From the NCBI RefSeq assembly GCF_007004135.1, contig NZ_VJMG01000029.1, forward strand, positions 1 to 64,000: 64,000 nt of DNA, in the 5' to 3' direction. Of the stretch, positions 27,249 through 34,350 are shown one piece after another. The translations under genes were made by a program, and so were the position numbers. How positions within the stretch are numbered: the stretch's first letter is position 1; every line of letters starts with the position of its first letter. This DNA comes from Affinirhizobium straminoryzae (lineage in GTDB: Bacteria > Pseudomonadota > Alphaproteobacteria > Rhizobiales > Rhizobiaceae). Under the pieces are notes generated by a model, which saw only the letters and a list, made by a program, of their open reading frames with translations, was not told the origin of the DNA and ran no database searches.

Positions 27249-28592
27249 ATGAAACTCTTTGTTCTGAAGACGGCGCTTGCCGGTCTGATGGCCGCGACCA
27301 CGCTGGGCGTTGCGCCGGCCTTTGCCGAGAAGACGAAGTTTGAATTCTGGTACGGCCTGAGCGGCGATCTCGGTGACCGCGTTCAGGATGCCTGCAAGAA
27401 GTTCAATGACAGCCAGAGCGATTTCGAAATCCTCTGCACGTCCCAGAACGGTTACGACACCACGCTGCAGAACACGATTGCCGCCTACCGCGCCAAGAAA
27501 CAGCCGGCCATCACCCAGATCTACGACGCCGGCACGCTCGACCTGATGCTGTCCAAGGCCTTCATCCCGGCCAAGCAGCTGATGGCCGACAACGGCTACA
27601 AGATCGACTGGAACAACTATTTCGGTGGCATCGCAAACTATTATGCCACGGCAGCCGGCGAGTTGCAGTCCTTCCCGTTCAACTCCTCGACCGCGATGTT
27701 CTATTACAATGTCAGCGCCTTCGAGAAGGCCGGCATCGACTTCAAGCCGGACACCTGGGAACATGTCGAGGAAGCCGCCCGCAAGCTGAAGGCCGCCGGC
27801 TTCGAATGCCCGCTCGGCTTCAACTTCGACACCTGGCCGCTGCTCGAGCAGTTCTCCGCCATCCACAACCAGCCGCTTGCCACCAAGGCCAACGGCTATG
27901 AAGGGCTCGATACGGAAGTCGTCTTCAACAAGACGAAGTTCGTCGATCACGTGAAGTTCTTCAAGAAGATGCAGGACGAGAAGCTGTTCGTCGTCAAGAC
28001 CAAGCAGCTTGGTATGGATATCGTTCCGGCCTTCACCTCGCAGACCTGCCAGATGATCCAGACCTCCGTTGCCGATCACGGCACCGTTGGCAAGACGCTG
28101 CCGGAAGGCGTGAAGTGGGATGTCGCGATGCTGCCGGTCTGGAAGGGCACGGAGCGCAAGAACTCGCTCGTCGGCGGCGCGTCGCTGTGGGTCATGGCCG
28201 GTCGCCCGGCTGCCGAGTACAAGGGCGCTGCCGCCTTCCTCAACTTCCTCGCCCAGCCCGACATGGTTCAGTGGTGGTCGACGGTTACAGGCTACATCCC
28301 GGTCACCAAGACCGGCTTCGATGCCATGAAGGCCAACGGTTTCTACGACAAGGCTCCCTACAAGGGCCGCGAACTGGCGATTGCCAGCCTGACCTACACG
28401 CCGACCTCGGAAAACACCCGCGGCATCCGTCTCGGCAGCTTCACCCAGATCCGCAAGGAAGTCTCGACGTCCCTCGAAGCGATCTTCATGCAGAACGCTG
28501 ACGTTCAGAAGGAACTGGATCAGGCCGCCGAACGCAGCAACGCCATCCTGCGCCGTTTCGAGAAGACCTATGCCGGTCAGAAACTGAACTGA
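27249..28592 (+). CDS. ugpB: sn-glycerol-3-phosphate ABC transporter substrate-binding protein UgpB
   Basis: 447-aa periplasmic binding protein with a Sec signal peptide (about 26 residues, ending PAFA). Along its length it follows E. coli UgpB: FWYGLSGDLGDRVQ, ITQIYDAGTLDLM, SFPFNSSTAMFYYN near residue 140, GGASLWVM near 310, TGYIPVTKTGF, and the C-terminal ILRRFEKTY. Such proteins capture glycerol-3-phosphate and glycerophosphodiesters. First gene of ugpBAEC. A GC hairpin follows the gene. Confidence 0.92.
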   Translation: MKLFVLKTALAGLMAATTLGVAPAFAEKTKFEFWYGLSGDLGDRVQDACKKFNDSQSDFEILCTSQNGYDTTLQNTIAAYRAKKQPAITQIYDAGTLDLMLSKAFIPAKQLMADNGYKIDWNNYFGGIANYYATAAGELQSFPFNSSTAMFYYNVSAFEKAGIDFKPDTWEHVEEAARKLKAAGFECPLGFNFDTWPLLEQFSAIHNQPLATKANGYEGLDTEVVFNKTKFVDHVKFFKKMQDEKLFVVKTKQLGMDIVPAFTSQTCQMIQTSVADHGTVGKTLPEGVKWDVAMLPVWKGTERKNSLVGGASLWVMAGRPAAEYKGAAAFLNFLAQPDMVQWWSTVTGYIPVTKTGFDAMKANGFYDKAPYKGRELAIASLTYTPTSENTRGIRLGSFTQIRKEVSTSLEAIFMQNADVQKELDQAAERSNAILRRFEKTYAGQKLN

Positions 28593-28610
28593 TCGATTGC
28601 GATCGCCGAG

Positions 28611-28652
28611 TGCCCCGCGGCCAGCGGGTTGTGACCTGAGGGTCGCGGGGCA
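28611..28652 (+). terminator. hairpin between ugpB and ugpA
   Basis: Nine-base perfect arms (28611-28619 and 28644-28652) in the 92-bp ugpB-ugpA gap. No T-tract; likely stabilises ugpB mRNA or attenuates read-through. Confidence 0.45.
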
Positions 28653-28684
28653 TTCCCTCTCCTCGAGAGCGTTCTGGTCCATTC

Positions 28685-29575
28685 ATGGAAAAACGTGCTG
28701 TCTTCAAAAGCTGGTGGCTGCCGATCGTCTTCGCCCTGCCGCAGCTTCTCCTGATCCTCTGCTTCTTTTACTGGCCGGTCGCGGCCGTCGTGAACTGGGC
28801 CTTTACCCTGGAGCCGCCGTTTGGGGGACCGGCCGAATTCGTCGGATTTGCCAATTTCCAGGAGGCGTTTGCGGATCCGTTCTACTGGAATTCGGTGGTC
28901 GTCAGCCTCATCTTCGCGATCGTCGGTCCGCTGTTTGCCATCTCCATCGGCCTCGTTCTGGCCATTGCGGTCGATCGGCAGCTGCCGGGCTCGGGCTTCT
29001 TCCGCTTTCTATACATCCTGCCCTACGCGATCGCAGGGCCCGCGGCGGGTATGGCCTTCCGTTTCATCCTGTCGCCGGAGCGTGGGCTCGCCGCGTCGCT
29101 CAACGCGATGTGGCCGGATATCTGGAACCCTGCCAAATATGGCGAGCATGCGCTGGCACTGGTCATCATCATCTTCATCTGGAAGTGGTCGGGCTACACC
29201 TTCATCTTCCTGCTGGCCGGTCTCCAATCGGTGCCGCGCGCCTTGGGCGAGGCCGCTGCCATGGATGGGGCCGGTCCCTTCCGCCGTGCGATCGACGTAC
29301 AGGTGCCGCTGCTGGCCCCGACCCTGTTCTTCCTGCTGGTCACCATGATGACGGAAGGCTTCGTCGGTGCCGACACCTTCGGCATCGTGCATGCCGTGAC
29401 GGAAGGCGGCCCGAACCACGGCACGGAAGTCATGGTCTATCGGATCGTCGACGAAGCCTTCAAGGGACTGAACTATTCCGGCGCCTCGGCCCAGAGCATC
29501 ATCCTGATCGGCCTCATCATGATCTTCACCTTCATCCAGTTCCGCTTCGTCGAGAAGCGCGTGCATTACAAGTGA
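28685..29575 (+). CDS. ugpA: glycerol-3-phosphate ABC transporter permease UgpA
   Basis: 296-aa permease with six predicted membrane segments. The EAA loop GEAAAMDGAGPFRRAIDVQVPLLAPT is near residues 194-219, and the C-terminal ending FTFIQFRFVEKRVHYK closely resembles UgpA. Seven bases separate it from ugpE. It forms the membrane channel together with UgpE. Confidence 0.92.
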   Translation: MEKRAVFKSWWLPIVFALPQLLLILCFFYWPVAAVVNWAFTLEPPFGGPAEFVGFANFQEAFADPFYWNSVVVSLIFAIVGPLFAISIGLVLAIAVDRQLPGSGFFRFLYILPYAIAGPAAGMAFRFILSPERGLAASLNAMWPDIWNPAKYGEHALALVIIIFIWKWSGYTFIFLLAGLQSVPRALGEAAAMDGAGPFRRAIDVQVPLLAPTLFFLLVTMMTEGFVGADTFGIVHAVTEGGPNHGTEVMVYRIVDEAFKGLNYSGASAQSIILIGLIMIFTFIQFRFVEKRVHYK

Positions 29576-29582
29576 GGGCGGC

Positions 29583-30470
29583 ATGATCCAGCGCACCCCC
29601 GTCGCCAATGCCGTAACCTATGCCATCATGGTCTTCGGCTTCATCCTGCTGATCGGTCCCTTCCTTGTGATCATCGCTGGGGCCAGCCAGACCATGCAGC
29701 AGGTCAACGCCATTCCCTTCAGCTTCCTGCCGGACAACCAGTTCCTGACCAATGCGGCACAGGCCTGGAAGCGGGCCGATCTCGGTACCGCCATGACCAA
29801 CAGCCTCATCATGGCGGTGCTGGTGACGGCCGGCAAGGTGGCGCTGTCGGCCTTCACGGCCTTCGCCATCGTCTTCTTCCGCTCGCCGCTGAAGCACGTG
29901 TTCTTCTGGAGCGTGTTCATCACGCTGATGCTGCCGCTCGAGGTCCGCGTCGTTCCGACCTATGCCGTCGCGGCCGACCTGCTGCAGCCGGTGAAATCCA
30001 TCCTGTCGCTGTTCGGCGGCATTCAGATCGGCATCGACTGGAACCTGTTGAACTCCTACACCGGCCTCACCCTGCCGCTGATCGCAACCGCCACCGGCAC
30101 CTTCCTCTACCGCCAGTTCTTCATGACGCTGCCGGACGAGCTGGCGGAAGCGGCGCGCATGGACGGTTCCGGCCCGGTGCGCTTCTTCTTCGACATGCTG
30201 CTGCCGCTCTCGCGCACCAACATGCTGGCGCTGACGACCATCATGTTCGTCTATGGCTGGAACCAGTATCTGTGGCCGCTGCTGATGGTCACGGACCCTT
30301 CCTATAAGACGGTGATGATGTCGCTGCGCTCCCTGCTGCCCGCCGACAACGGCACACCGGACTGGAATGTCACGCTGGCCGGCTCCCTGCTCATCATGCT
30401 GCCGCCGCTGATCGTCGTCGGCGTGCTGCAGCGCTGGTTCGTCCGCGGTCTGGTGGCCACCGAAAAGTGA
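29583..30470 (+). CDS. ugpE: glycerol-3-phosphate ABC transporter permease UgpE
   Basis: 295-aa permease with six membrane segments. EAA loop AEAARMDGSGPVRFFFDMLLPLSRTN near residues 192-217, YGWNQYLWPLLMVTD near 225-240 and the C-terminal QRWFVRGLVATEK are UgpE-like. A 36-bp gap precedes ugpC. Confidence 0.92.
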   Translation: MIQRTPVANAVTYAIMVFGFILLIGPFLVIIAGASQTMQQVNAIPFSFLPDNQFLTNAAQAWKRADLGTAMTNSLIMAVLVTAGKVALSAFTAFAIVFFRSPLKHVFFWSVFITLMLPLEVRVVPTYAVAADLLQPVKSILSLFGGIQIGIDWNLLNSYTGLTLPLIATATGTFLYRQFFMTLPDELAEAARMDGSGPVRFFFDMLLPLSRTNMLALTTIMFVYGWNQYLWPLLMVTDPSYKTVMMSLRSLLPADNGTPDWNVTLAGSLLIMLPPLIVVGVLQRWFVRGLVATEK

Positions 30471-30506
30471 CGCCGTATCCGGCCCCCGAAAATAAGGTTT
30501 GAAACT

Positions 30507-31646
30507 ATGGCAGACATCGCTATTCGCGCCGTACGCAAGAGCTACGGCAAGACCCCTGCCCTGCATGGCGTCGATCTCTTCTTCGCCTCCGGCGAATTCG
30601 TCGTGATCCTTGGTCCGTCCGGCTGCGGCAAGTCAACGCTTCTGCGCATGATCGCCGGTCTCGAAGACATCACCGGCGGCGAGATCGCCATCGACGGTCG
30701 CGTCGTCAACCGGCTGGAACCGCGCGAGCGCGGCTGCGCCATGGTCTTCCAGAATTATGCGCTCTACCCGCACATGTCGGTGGCCGGCAATATCGGCTAT
30801 GCGCTGAAGGTTTCCGGCGTGCCGAAGGCGGAGCGGGAGCGCCGTATTGCGGAGACTGCGAAGATCGTCGGCCTTCAGGATTACCTGGCGCGTAGGCCGG
30901 CAGCCCTGTCCGGCGGCCAGCGCCAGCGCGTTGCCATGGCACGCGCCATCATCCGCGAGCCGAAGGTGTTTCTCTTCGATGAACCGCTCTCGAACCTCGA
31001 CGCGAAGCTGCGCATCTCCATGCGCGCCGAAATCCGCAAGCTGCACCAGCGTCTCTCGGCCACCTCCGTCTTCGTGACGCACGATCAGGTCGAAGCCATG
31101 ACGCTTGCCGACCGGCTGGTGGTGATGAATCGCGGCCATGTGGAGCAGGTGGGCCGTCCGCTGGAGATCTACCACCGCCCGGCCAGCACCTTCGTTGCCT
31201 CCTTCATCGGCGCGCCGGCCATGAACCTTGTGCGCAGCCGCGTCGAGGTGGAAAGCGCCGGCATTCGCTTCGGTGGCGCGATGGTGGCGATCGATCCTGC
31301 CTTTGCCGCAAAACTGCGCGGGCAGGATGTGACCGTCGGTATCCGGCCGGAACATTGCTGCCTTGCCGCACCGGGCGATGGCGGCGTTGAAGCCCGCGTC
31401 GACTTTATCGAGGAACTCGGCGTCGGCCGCGTCGCCTATTGCGAGGTGGACGGCCTGCCCTTTGCCATTTCGCTGGACGATCATACAGTGGTGGCGGCAG
31501 GCGACAGCCTGTTCCTCACCCTGCCGAGCGAACACCTGCATTTTTTCGACATCGAATCCGGCCGCCGCATCGAGACGGATGCGGCCGCACCGGTTGCGGC
31601 ACCGGCCGCGAGCCAGCATTCCGAACAGACCATGGGAGTCCATTGA
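30507..31646 (+). CDS. ugpC: glycerol-3-phosphate ABC transporter ATP-binding protein UgpC
   Basis: 379-aa ATPase of the CUT1 group. Walker A GPSGCGKS near residues 36-43, Q-loop [14 protein letters not shown], signature LSGGQRQR near 135, Walker [17 protein letters not shown] near 157, H-loop [14 protein letters not shown], then a C-terminal TOBE domain ending with an Ala/Pro-rich tail (residues 358-370). The tail is longer than usual. Overlaps the next gene by one base (TGATG). Confidence 0.92.
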   Translation: MADIAIRAVRKSYGKTPALHGVDLFFASGEFVVILGPSGCGKSTLLRMIAGLEDITGGEIAIDGRVVNRLEPRERGCAMVFQNYALYPHMSVAGNIGYALKVSGVPKAERERRIAETAKIVGLQDYLARRPAALSGGQRQRVAMARAIIREPKVFLFDEPLSNLDAKLRISMRAEIRKLHQRLSATSVFVTHDQVEAMTLADRLVVMNRGHVEQVGRPLEIYHRPASTFVASFIGAPAMNLVRSRVEVESAGIRFGGAMVAIDPAFAAKLRGQDVTVGIRPEHCCLAAPGDGGVEARVDFIEELGVGRVAYCEVDGLPFAISLDDHTVVAAGDSLFLTLPSEHLHFFDIESGRRIETDAAAPVAAPAASQHSEQTMGVH

Positions 31647-32548
31647 TGAACGAGATCATTTCAGCCATCGGCTTTTGCAACCGCACGGGCCATGGTGACC
31701 TTTCGGTTCTCGACGCGTCGCTGCGCGAGATCGCCGATACCGGTGCCGATGCCTGCGAGATCGGCATTTATGCCGAGGAAATCGTGTCCGGCGGCCGCAT
31801 CATCGAGGATCGCACGCGCCGGGTGGAGGAGATCGTGCGCGCCTACGGCTTCAAGAAGCTGTCGCTGCACGGGCAGATCTCGTCCAACTTCATGGATCGC
31901 CAGCACCTCGCCCTGCAAAAGAAGGTGGTGCGCGCCATGCTTGAGCTCTGCAATCGCCTGGGCGCCGGCATTCTGGTGCACCATTCCGGTGCTGCACAAC
32001 TCGCCGAGGGCGAAAACGGCGCGGATCTCGATCTGATGGAACGCGAGGCGCTGTCCGAGATGGCCGACGTCGCCAAGGGCTACGGCGTGCGCATTGCGCT
32101 GGAAAACATCTTTACGACCGAAAGCGGGCAGTATCGCCAGACGCCGAGCCAGGTGGCGGAAACGGTGCGCGCCGTTGGCCACGACAACGTGGTGGCGCTG
32201 ATCGACTTCAGCCATGCCTATATCGAATCCACGTTCAAGCAGCTCGACTTCCGTGAGGAACTGCGTGCCATGGCACCCGTGACCGGCCATCTTCACGTGC
32301 ATGACAGTTTCGGCCTGCCCTATACGATGGACAAGTTTTTCCATCCGGCCGAGGCGACAGCGCTCGGGATCGGCGACCTGCATCTGCCGCTCGGCTGGGG
32401 TGACATCGCCTGGGACGAGATCTTTGCGGAACTGACCTTCCTGCCGGACACGATGCTGATCATGGAAATCGATTCACACCGTTTCAAGGACCAGCAGCCG
32501 GGCTGCCTGTCACGCGCACGCAACCTTGCAACCCTCATCGGGCGCTGA
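31646..32548 (+). CDS. sugar phosphate isomerase/epimerase-like TIM barrel protein
   Basis: 300-aa protein of the AP-endonuclease-2/xylose-isomerase-like TIM barrel family. Likely metal ligands are in KLSLHGQISSN (His), VHHSG, IALENIF (Glu near residue 153), ALIDFSHAY (Asp/His), HLHVHDSFG (His/Asp) and LIMEIDSHRF (Glu). The start at 31646 overlaps the ugpC stop (TGATG), giving a normal family N-terminus. It sits where E. coli has the phosphodiesterase ugpQ, so it may process the imported glycerophosphodiester or its sugar head group. Substrate unknown. Confidence 0.82.
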   Translation: MNEIISAIGFCNRTGHGDLSVLDASLREIADTGADACEIGIYAEEIVSGGRIIEDRTRRVEEIVRAYGFKKLSLHGQISSNFMDRQHLALQKKVVRAMLELCNRLGAGILVHHSGAAQLAEGENGADLDLMEREALSEMADVAKGYGVRIALENIFTTESGQYRQTPSQVAETVRAVGHDNVVALIDFSHAYIESTFKQLDFREELRAMAPVTGHLHVHDSFGLPYTMDKFFHPAEATALGIGDLHLPLGWGDIAWDEIFAELTFLPDTMLIMEIDSHRFKDQQPGCLSRARNLATLIGR

Positions 32549-32566
32549 GCAGGGCTGTCATGTCAA

Positions 32567-32589
32567 GCCGGGGCGGCAACCGCCCCGGC
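32567..32589. terminator. strong GC hairpin between convergent genes
   Basis: Ten-base perfect GC arms (32567-32576 and 32580-32589) with a CAA loop, followed by GGTCTTA. Ends the ugp transcript and, read from the other strand, the Nif11-like gene. Confidence 0.7.
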
Positions 32590-32596
32590 GGTCTTA

Positions 32597-32860
32597 TCAG
32601 TCGTTGAGGGCGACCTGCGCCAGGGGCACGGGCGAGCCGGCAACGACGGTGGTGCAGGCAATCGATGCCATCTGTTTTTGCAGCGCGTCATGGGCGGCAA
32701 GCGTGACCGACAGTTCCTCCTCGGAGAAGGAATAGCCAGCCCGCTTGCCCGCCGCCACGACGGCAGCTGTCCCCTGCTGCATCGCGACGGAAATACGGGC
32801 TTCCAGCGCACGATCCTTGCGCAGTCGCATACAAAACTGTTGCAGGTCACTGAAGCTCAT
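32597..32860 (-). CDS. Nif11-domain small protein (possible RiPP precursor-like)
   Basis: 87-aa protein that fits the Nif11 leader-type domain: MSFSDLQQFCMRLRKDRALEA at the start, a helical middle, and AGYSFSEEELSV near residues 41-52 in place of the usual G-[FY]-x-[FIL]-[ST]-x-E-[DE]-L. An AAGGAA ribosome binding site lies 9 bases upstream. Residues about 66-87 (IACTTVVAGSPVPLAQVALND) form a short tail with one Cys, which could be a core peptide, though no GG cleavage motif is present. No lanthionine synthetase, cyclodehydratase, radical-SAM or peptidase-transporter gene is nearby. Some Nif11 proteins are not peptide precursors, so the function stays open. Confidence 0.65.
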   Translation of the reverse strand: MSFSDLQQFCMRLRKDRALEARISVAMQQGTAAVVAAGKRAGYSFSEEELSVTLAAHDALQKQMASIACTTVVAGSPVPLAQVALND

Positions 32861-32938
32861 GCGGAGAGTTCCTTGGGCAGGATAGTCAAATATCGTCCTA
32901 TTTCGTCATGCACATAATCATCGTAACACAGATGGTGA

Positions 32939-32952
32939 CTGTAACGTTACAG
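32939..32952. promoter_or_regulatory. 14-bp perfect palindrome CTGTAACGTTACAG
   Basis: Perfect dyad centred about 85 bases upstream of the Nif11-like start. Probably an operator for a dimeric regulator. It resembles LuxR-type boxes (CTGTA...TACAG) but with a 4-base rather than the usual 6-base centre. Confidence 0.45.
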
Positions 32953-32982
32953 CACCAGAAGAAAAGATGCTGTCTAAGATAT

Positions 32983-33009
32983 GGGACAAATTTCAGCAAA
33001 TTTGGGACA
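32983..33009. promoter_or_regulatory. tandem GGGACA repeats at 21-bp spacing
   Basis: GGGACAAA at 32983 and GGGACA at 33004 are direct repeats exactly 21 bp apart, enclosing two CAAATTT words 10 bp apart. They lie between the AraC-type stop and the Nif11-like promoter region. The spacing is the same as in the two GGGACGAAA pairs at 40.65 and 40.89 kb. Confidence 0.45.
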
Positions 33010-33039
33010 TCCTGAGCCTTTCCGGGCGCCGCGATACAC

Positions 33040-34104
33040 TCAGGTCGTTCTGCGCAATCCCTCCAGCCAGTGCTGCATCCAGTTGTCGCTGTCTGATTCG
33101 AGATCGGTTTTCAGGCGAATGCCGGCTTCCGCATTGCGGATCGCATCGCTCGGCCGTATGCCGTAATGCTGCTGGAAGGCGCGTGAAAAGGCGTTCTCGC
33201 TTGGAAATCCGGTGGAATAGGCGAGCTTGGCGACAGAGCCACGTGCCGTTCCGACCGATGTCAGCTTCAGATAGGCAAGCTTGAGGCGTCGTTCGCGTAT
33301 GTAGTTTGCGATGCCGCCGACCGGTTCGAACAGACGATAGAGTGCCGATCGCGACAGGGCAAAATGGCGCATGATCATCTCGGGTGACAGCGCGGGGTTG
33401 GTCACGTTGCGTTCGATGAACAGCTGGATGGTCTGCAGGTTGATGTCCATCAGTGTTTCACGCTCCGCGGCGACTGCGGCGGAGAAGCTGCTGGAGACCA
33501 GAACCGATGCGACTTCCGCGGCGAGCCGACCTTCCGCGCCGGCAAGGCGCGGGGCGACCTTGGCCATCGACATCATGTGTTCACCGAGCAGAATGCCGAG
33601 TGTCGAATCGCCCATGACGCGTGAACCATGCATCTCGTCGATCACCCGTGGCGTCAGCCGCAACAGGGACCGCGGCAGCACGAGGCTGATGATGTCCATG
33701 TCGCTCGTCTGGCTCTGCATCGGGCGGCTGAGGTCGAAACAGACAATGTCTCCGCGCACCCCCTTCGCTACACCGCCATCGGCATCATAGGCACATTCGC
33801 CACCGACATAGAGCTGGATCAGGAGATGATCGACGCCTGTGGCAGCAACCAGTTCGCGCGTCCGGCGGAATGACTGGGCGGTTGTCGAAGATTTCCCGAT
33901 GAGGAAATAGCCGAGATTGTAGCTGACGAGGTCAGCCCGGAAGTTTTCCAGTTCGTCCTTTGATGGCCTTGCCTCGAACAGACTTGAGACGCCCGCTCGC
34001 CAGTATTCGAAATTCTCATCACGGCTCAGCTCATGCGAGCGGATGACCTGATGTTCGATTGTATCCGTTGTCAAACGAAGTCCCCAGATCGTCTCGTTGT
34101 TCAC
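33040..34104 (-). CDS. AraC family transcriptional regulator
   Basis: 354-aa regulator with an N-terminal AraC_binding_2-like sensing domain (about residues 25-200, with YWRAGVSSLFE and YVGGECAYDADGG) and a C-terminal double helix-turn-helix (about 230-335: MIMRHFALSRSALYRLFEPVGGIANYIRERRLKLAYLKLT and VAKLAYSTGFPSENAFSRAFQQHYGIRPS). It lies between the Nif11-like gene and the cyclase operon, all on the minus strand but with large gaps. It is a candidate regulator of either neighbour. The AT-rich 246-bp region upstream holds its promoter. Confidence 0.9.
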   Translation of the reverse strand: MNNETIWGLRLTTDTIEHQVIRSHELSRDENFEYWRAGVSSLFEARPSKDELENFRADLVSYNLGYFLIGKSSTTAQSFRRTRELVAATGVDHLLIQLYVGGECAYDADGGVAKGVRGDIVCFDLSRPMQSQTSDMDIISLVLPRSLLRLTPRVIDEMHGSRVMGDSTLGILLGEHMMSMAKVAPRLAGAEGRLAAEVASVLVSSSFSAAVAAERETLMDINLQTIQLFIERNVTNPALSPEMIMRHFALSRSALYRLFEPVGGIANYIRERRLKLAYLKLTSVGTARGSVAKLAYSTGFPSENAFSRAFQQHYGIRPSDAIRNAEAGIRLKTDLESDSDNWMQHWLEGLRRTT

Positions 34105-34350
34105 CGGATGCGGCTTTGCAACCCAATCATTTGCCGACCGGCACCGTCAGGTCGAGGCTCTACATTGCCGACGACTAAAAAAACGCAAAATATGTGATGA
34201 CAAATAAGACAATGCCGCAAATATCGCAATTCGTTGCGCGGGTCACGTGATGCAGGACGGCTATCGTTATCACACGTCTCTGTGATTTGGTGGTCATTGG
34301 CTATCGTGGCAGGTCAGGCTCGGGTCGCAAAGAAAGCAGAGCCTTGCAAT
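34105..34350. other. AraC-gene upstream region, AT-rich
   Basis: 246 bp between the cyclase stop and the AraC start. It is AT-rich near 34175-34235 with TTGTCT- and TTGTCA-like words on the minus strand that could form a -35 box. A 6-bp-arm inverted repeat (34269-34286, ATCACA...TGTGAT) is present. No gene is visible. Confidence 0.4.

Noticed and set aside
34269-34286. ATCACA-N6-TGTGAT dyad upstream of the AraC gene as a CRP/Clr site
   Set aside because: The arms are everted relative to the CRP consensus TGTGA-N6-TCACA, so it is not a normal cAMP-receptor site; kept only as an inverted repeat.
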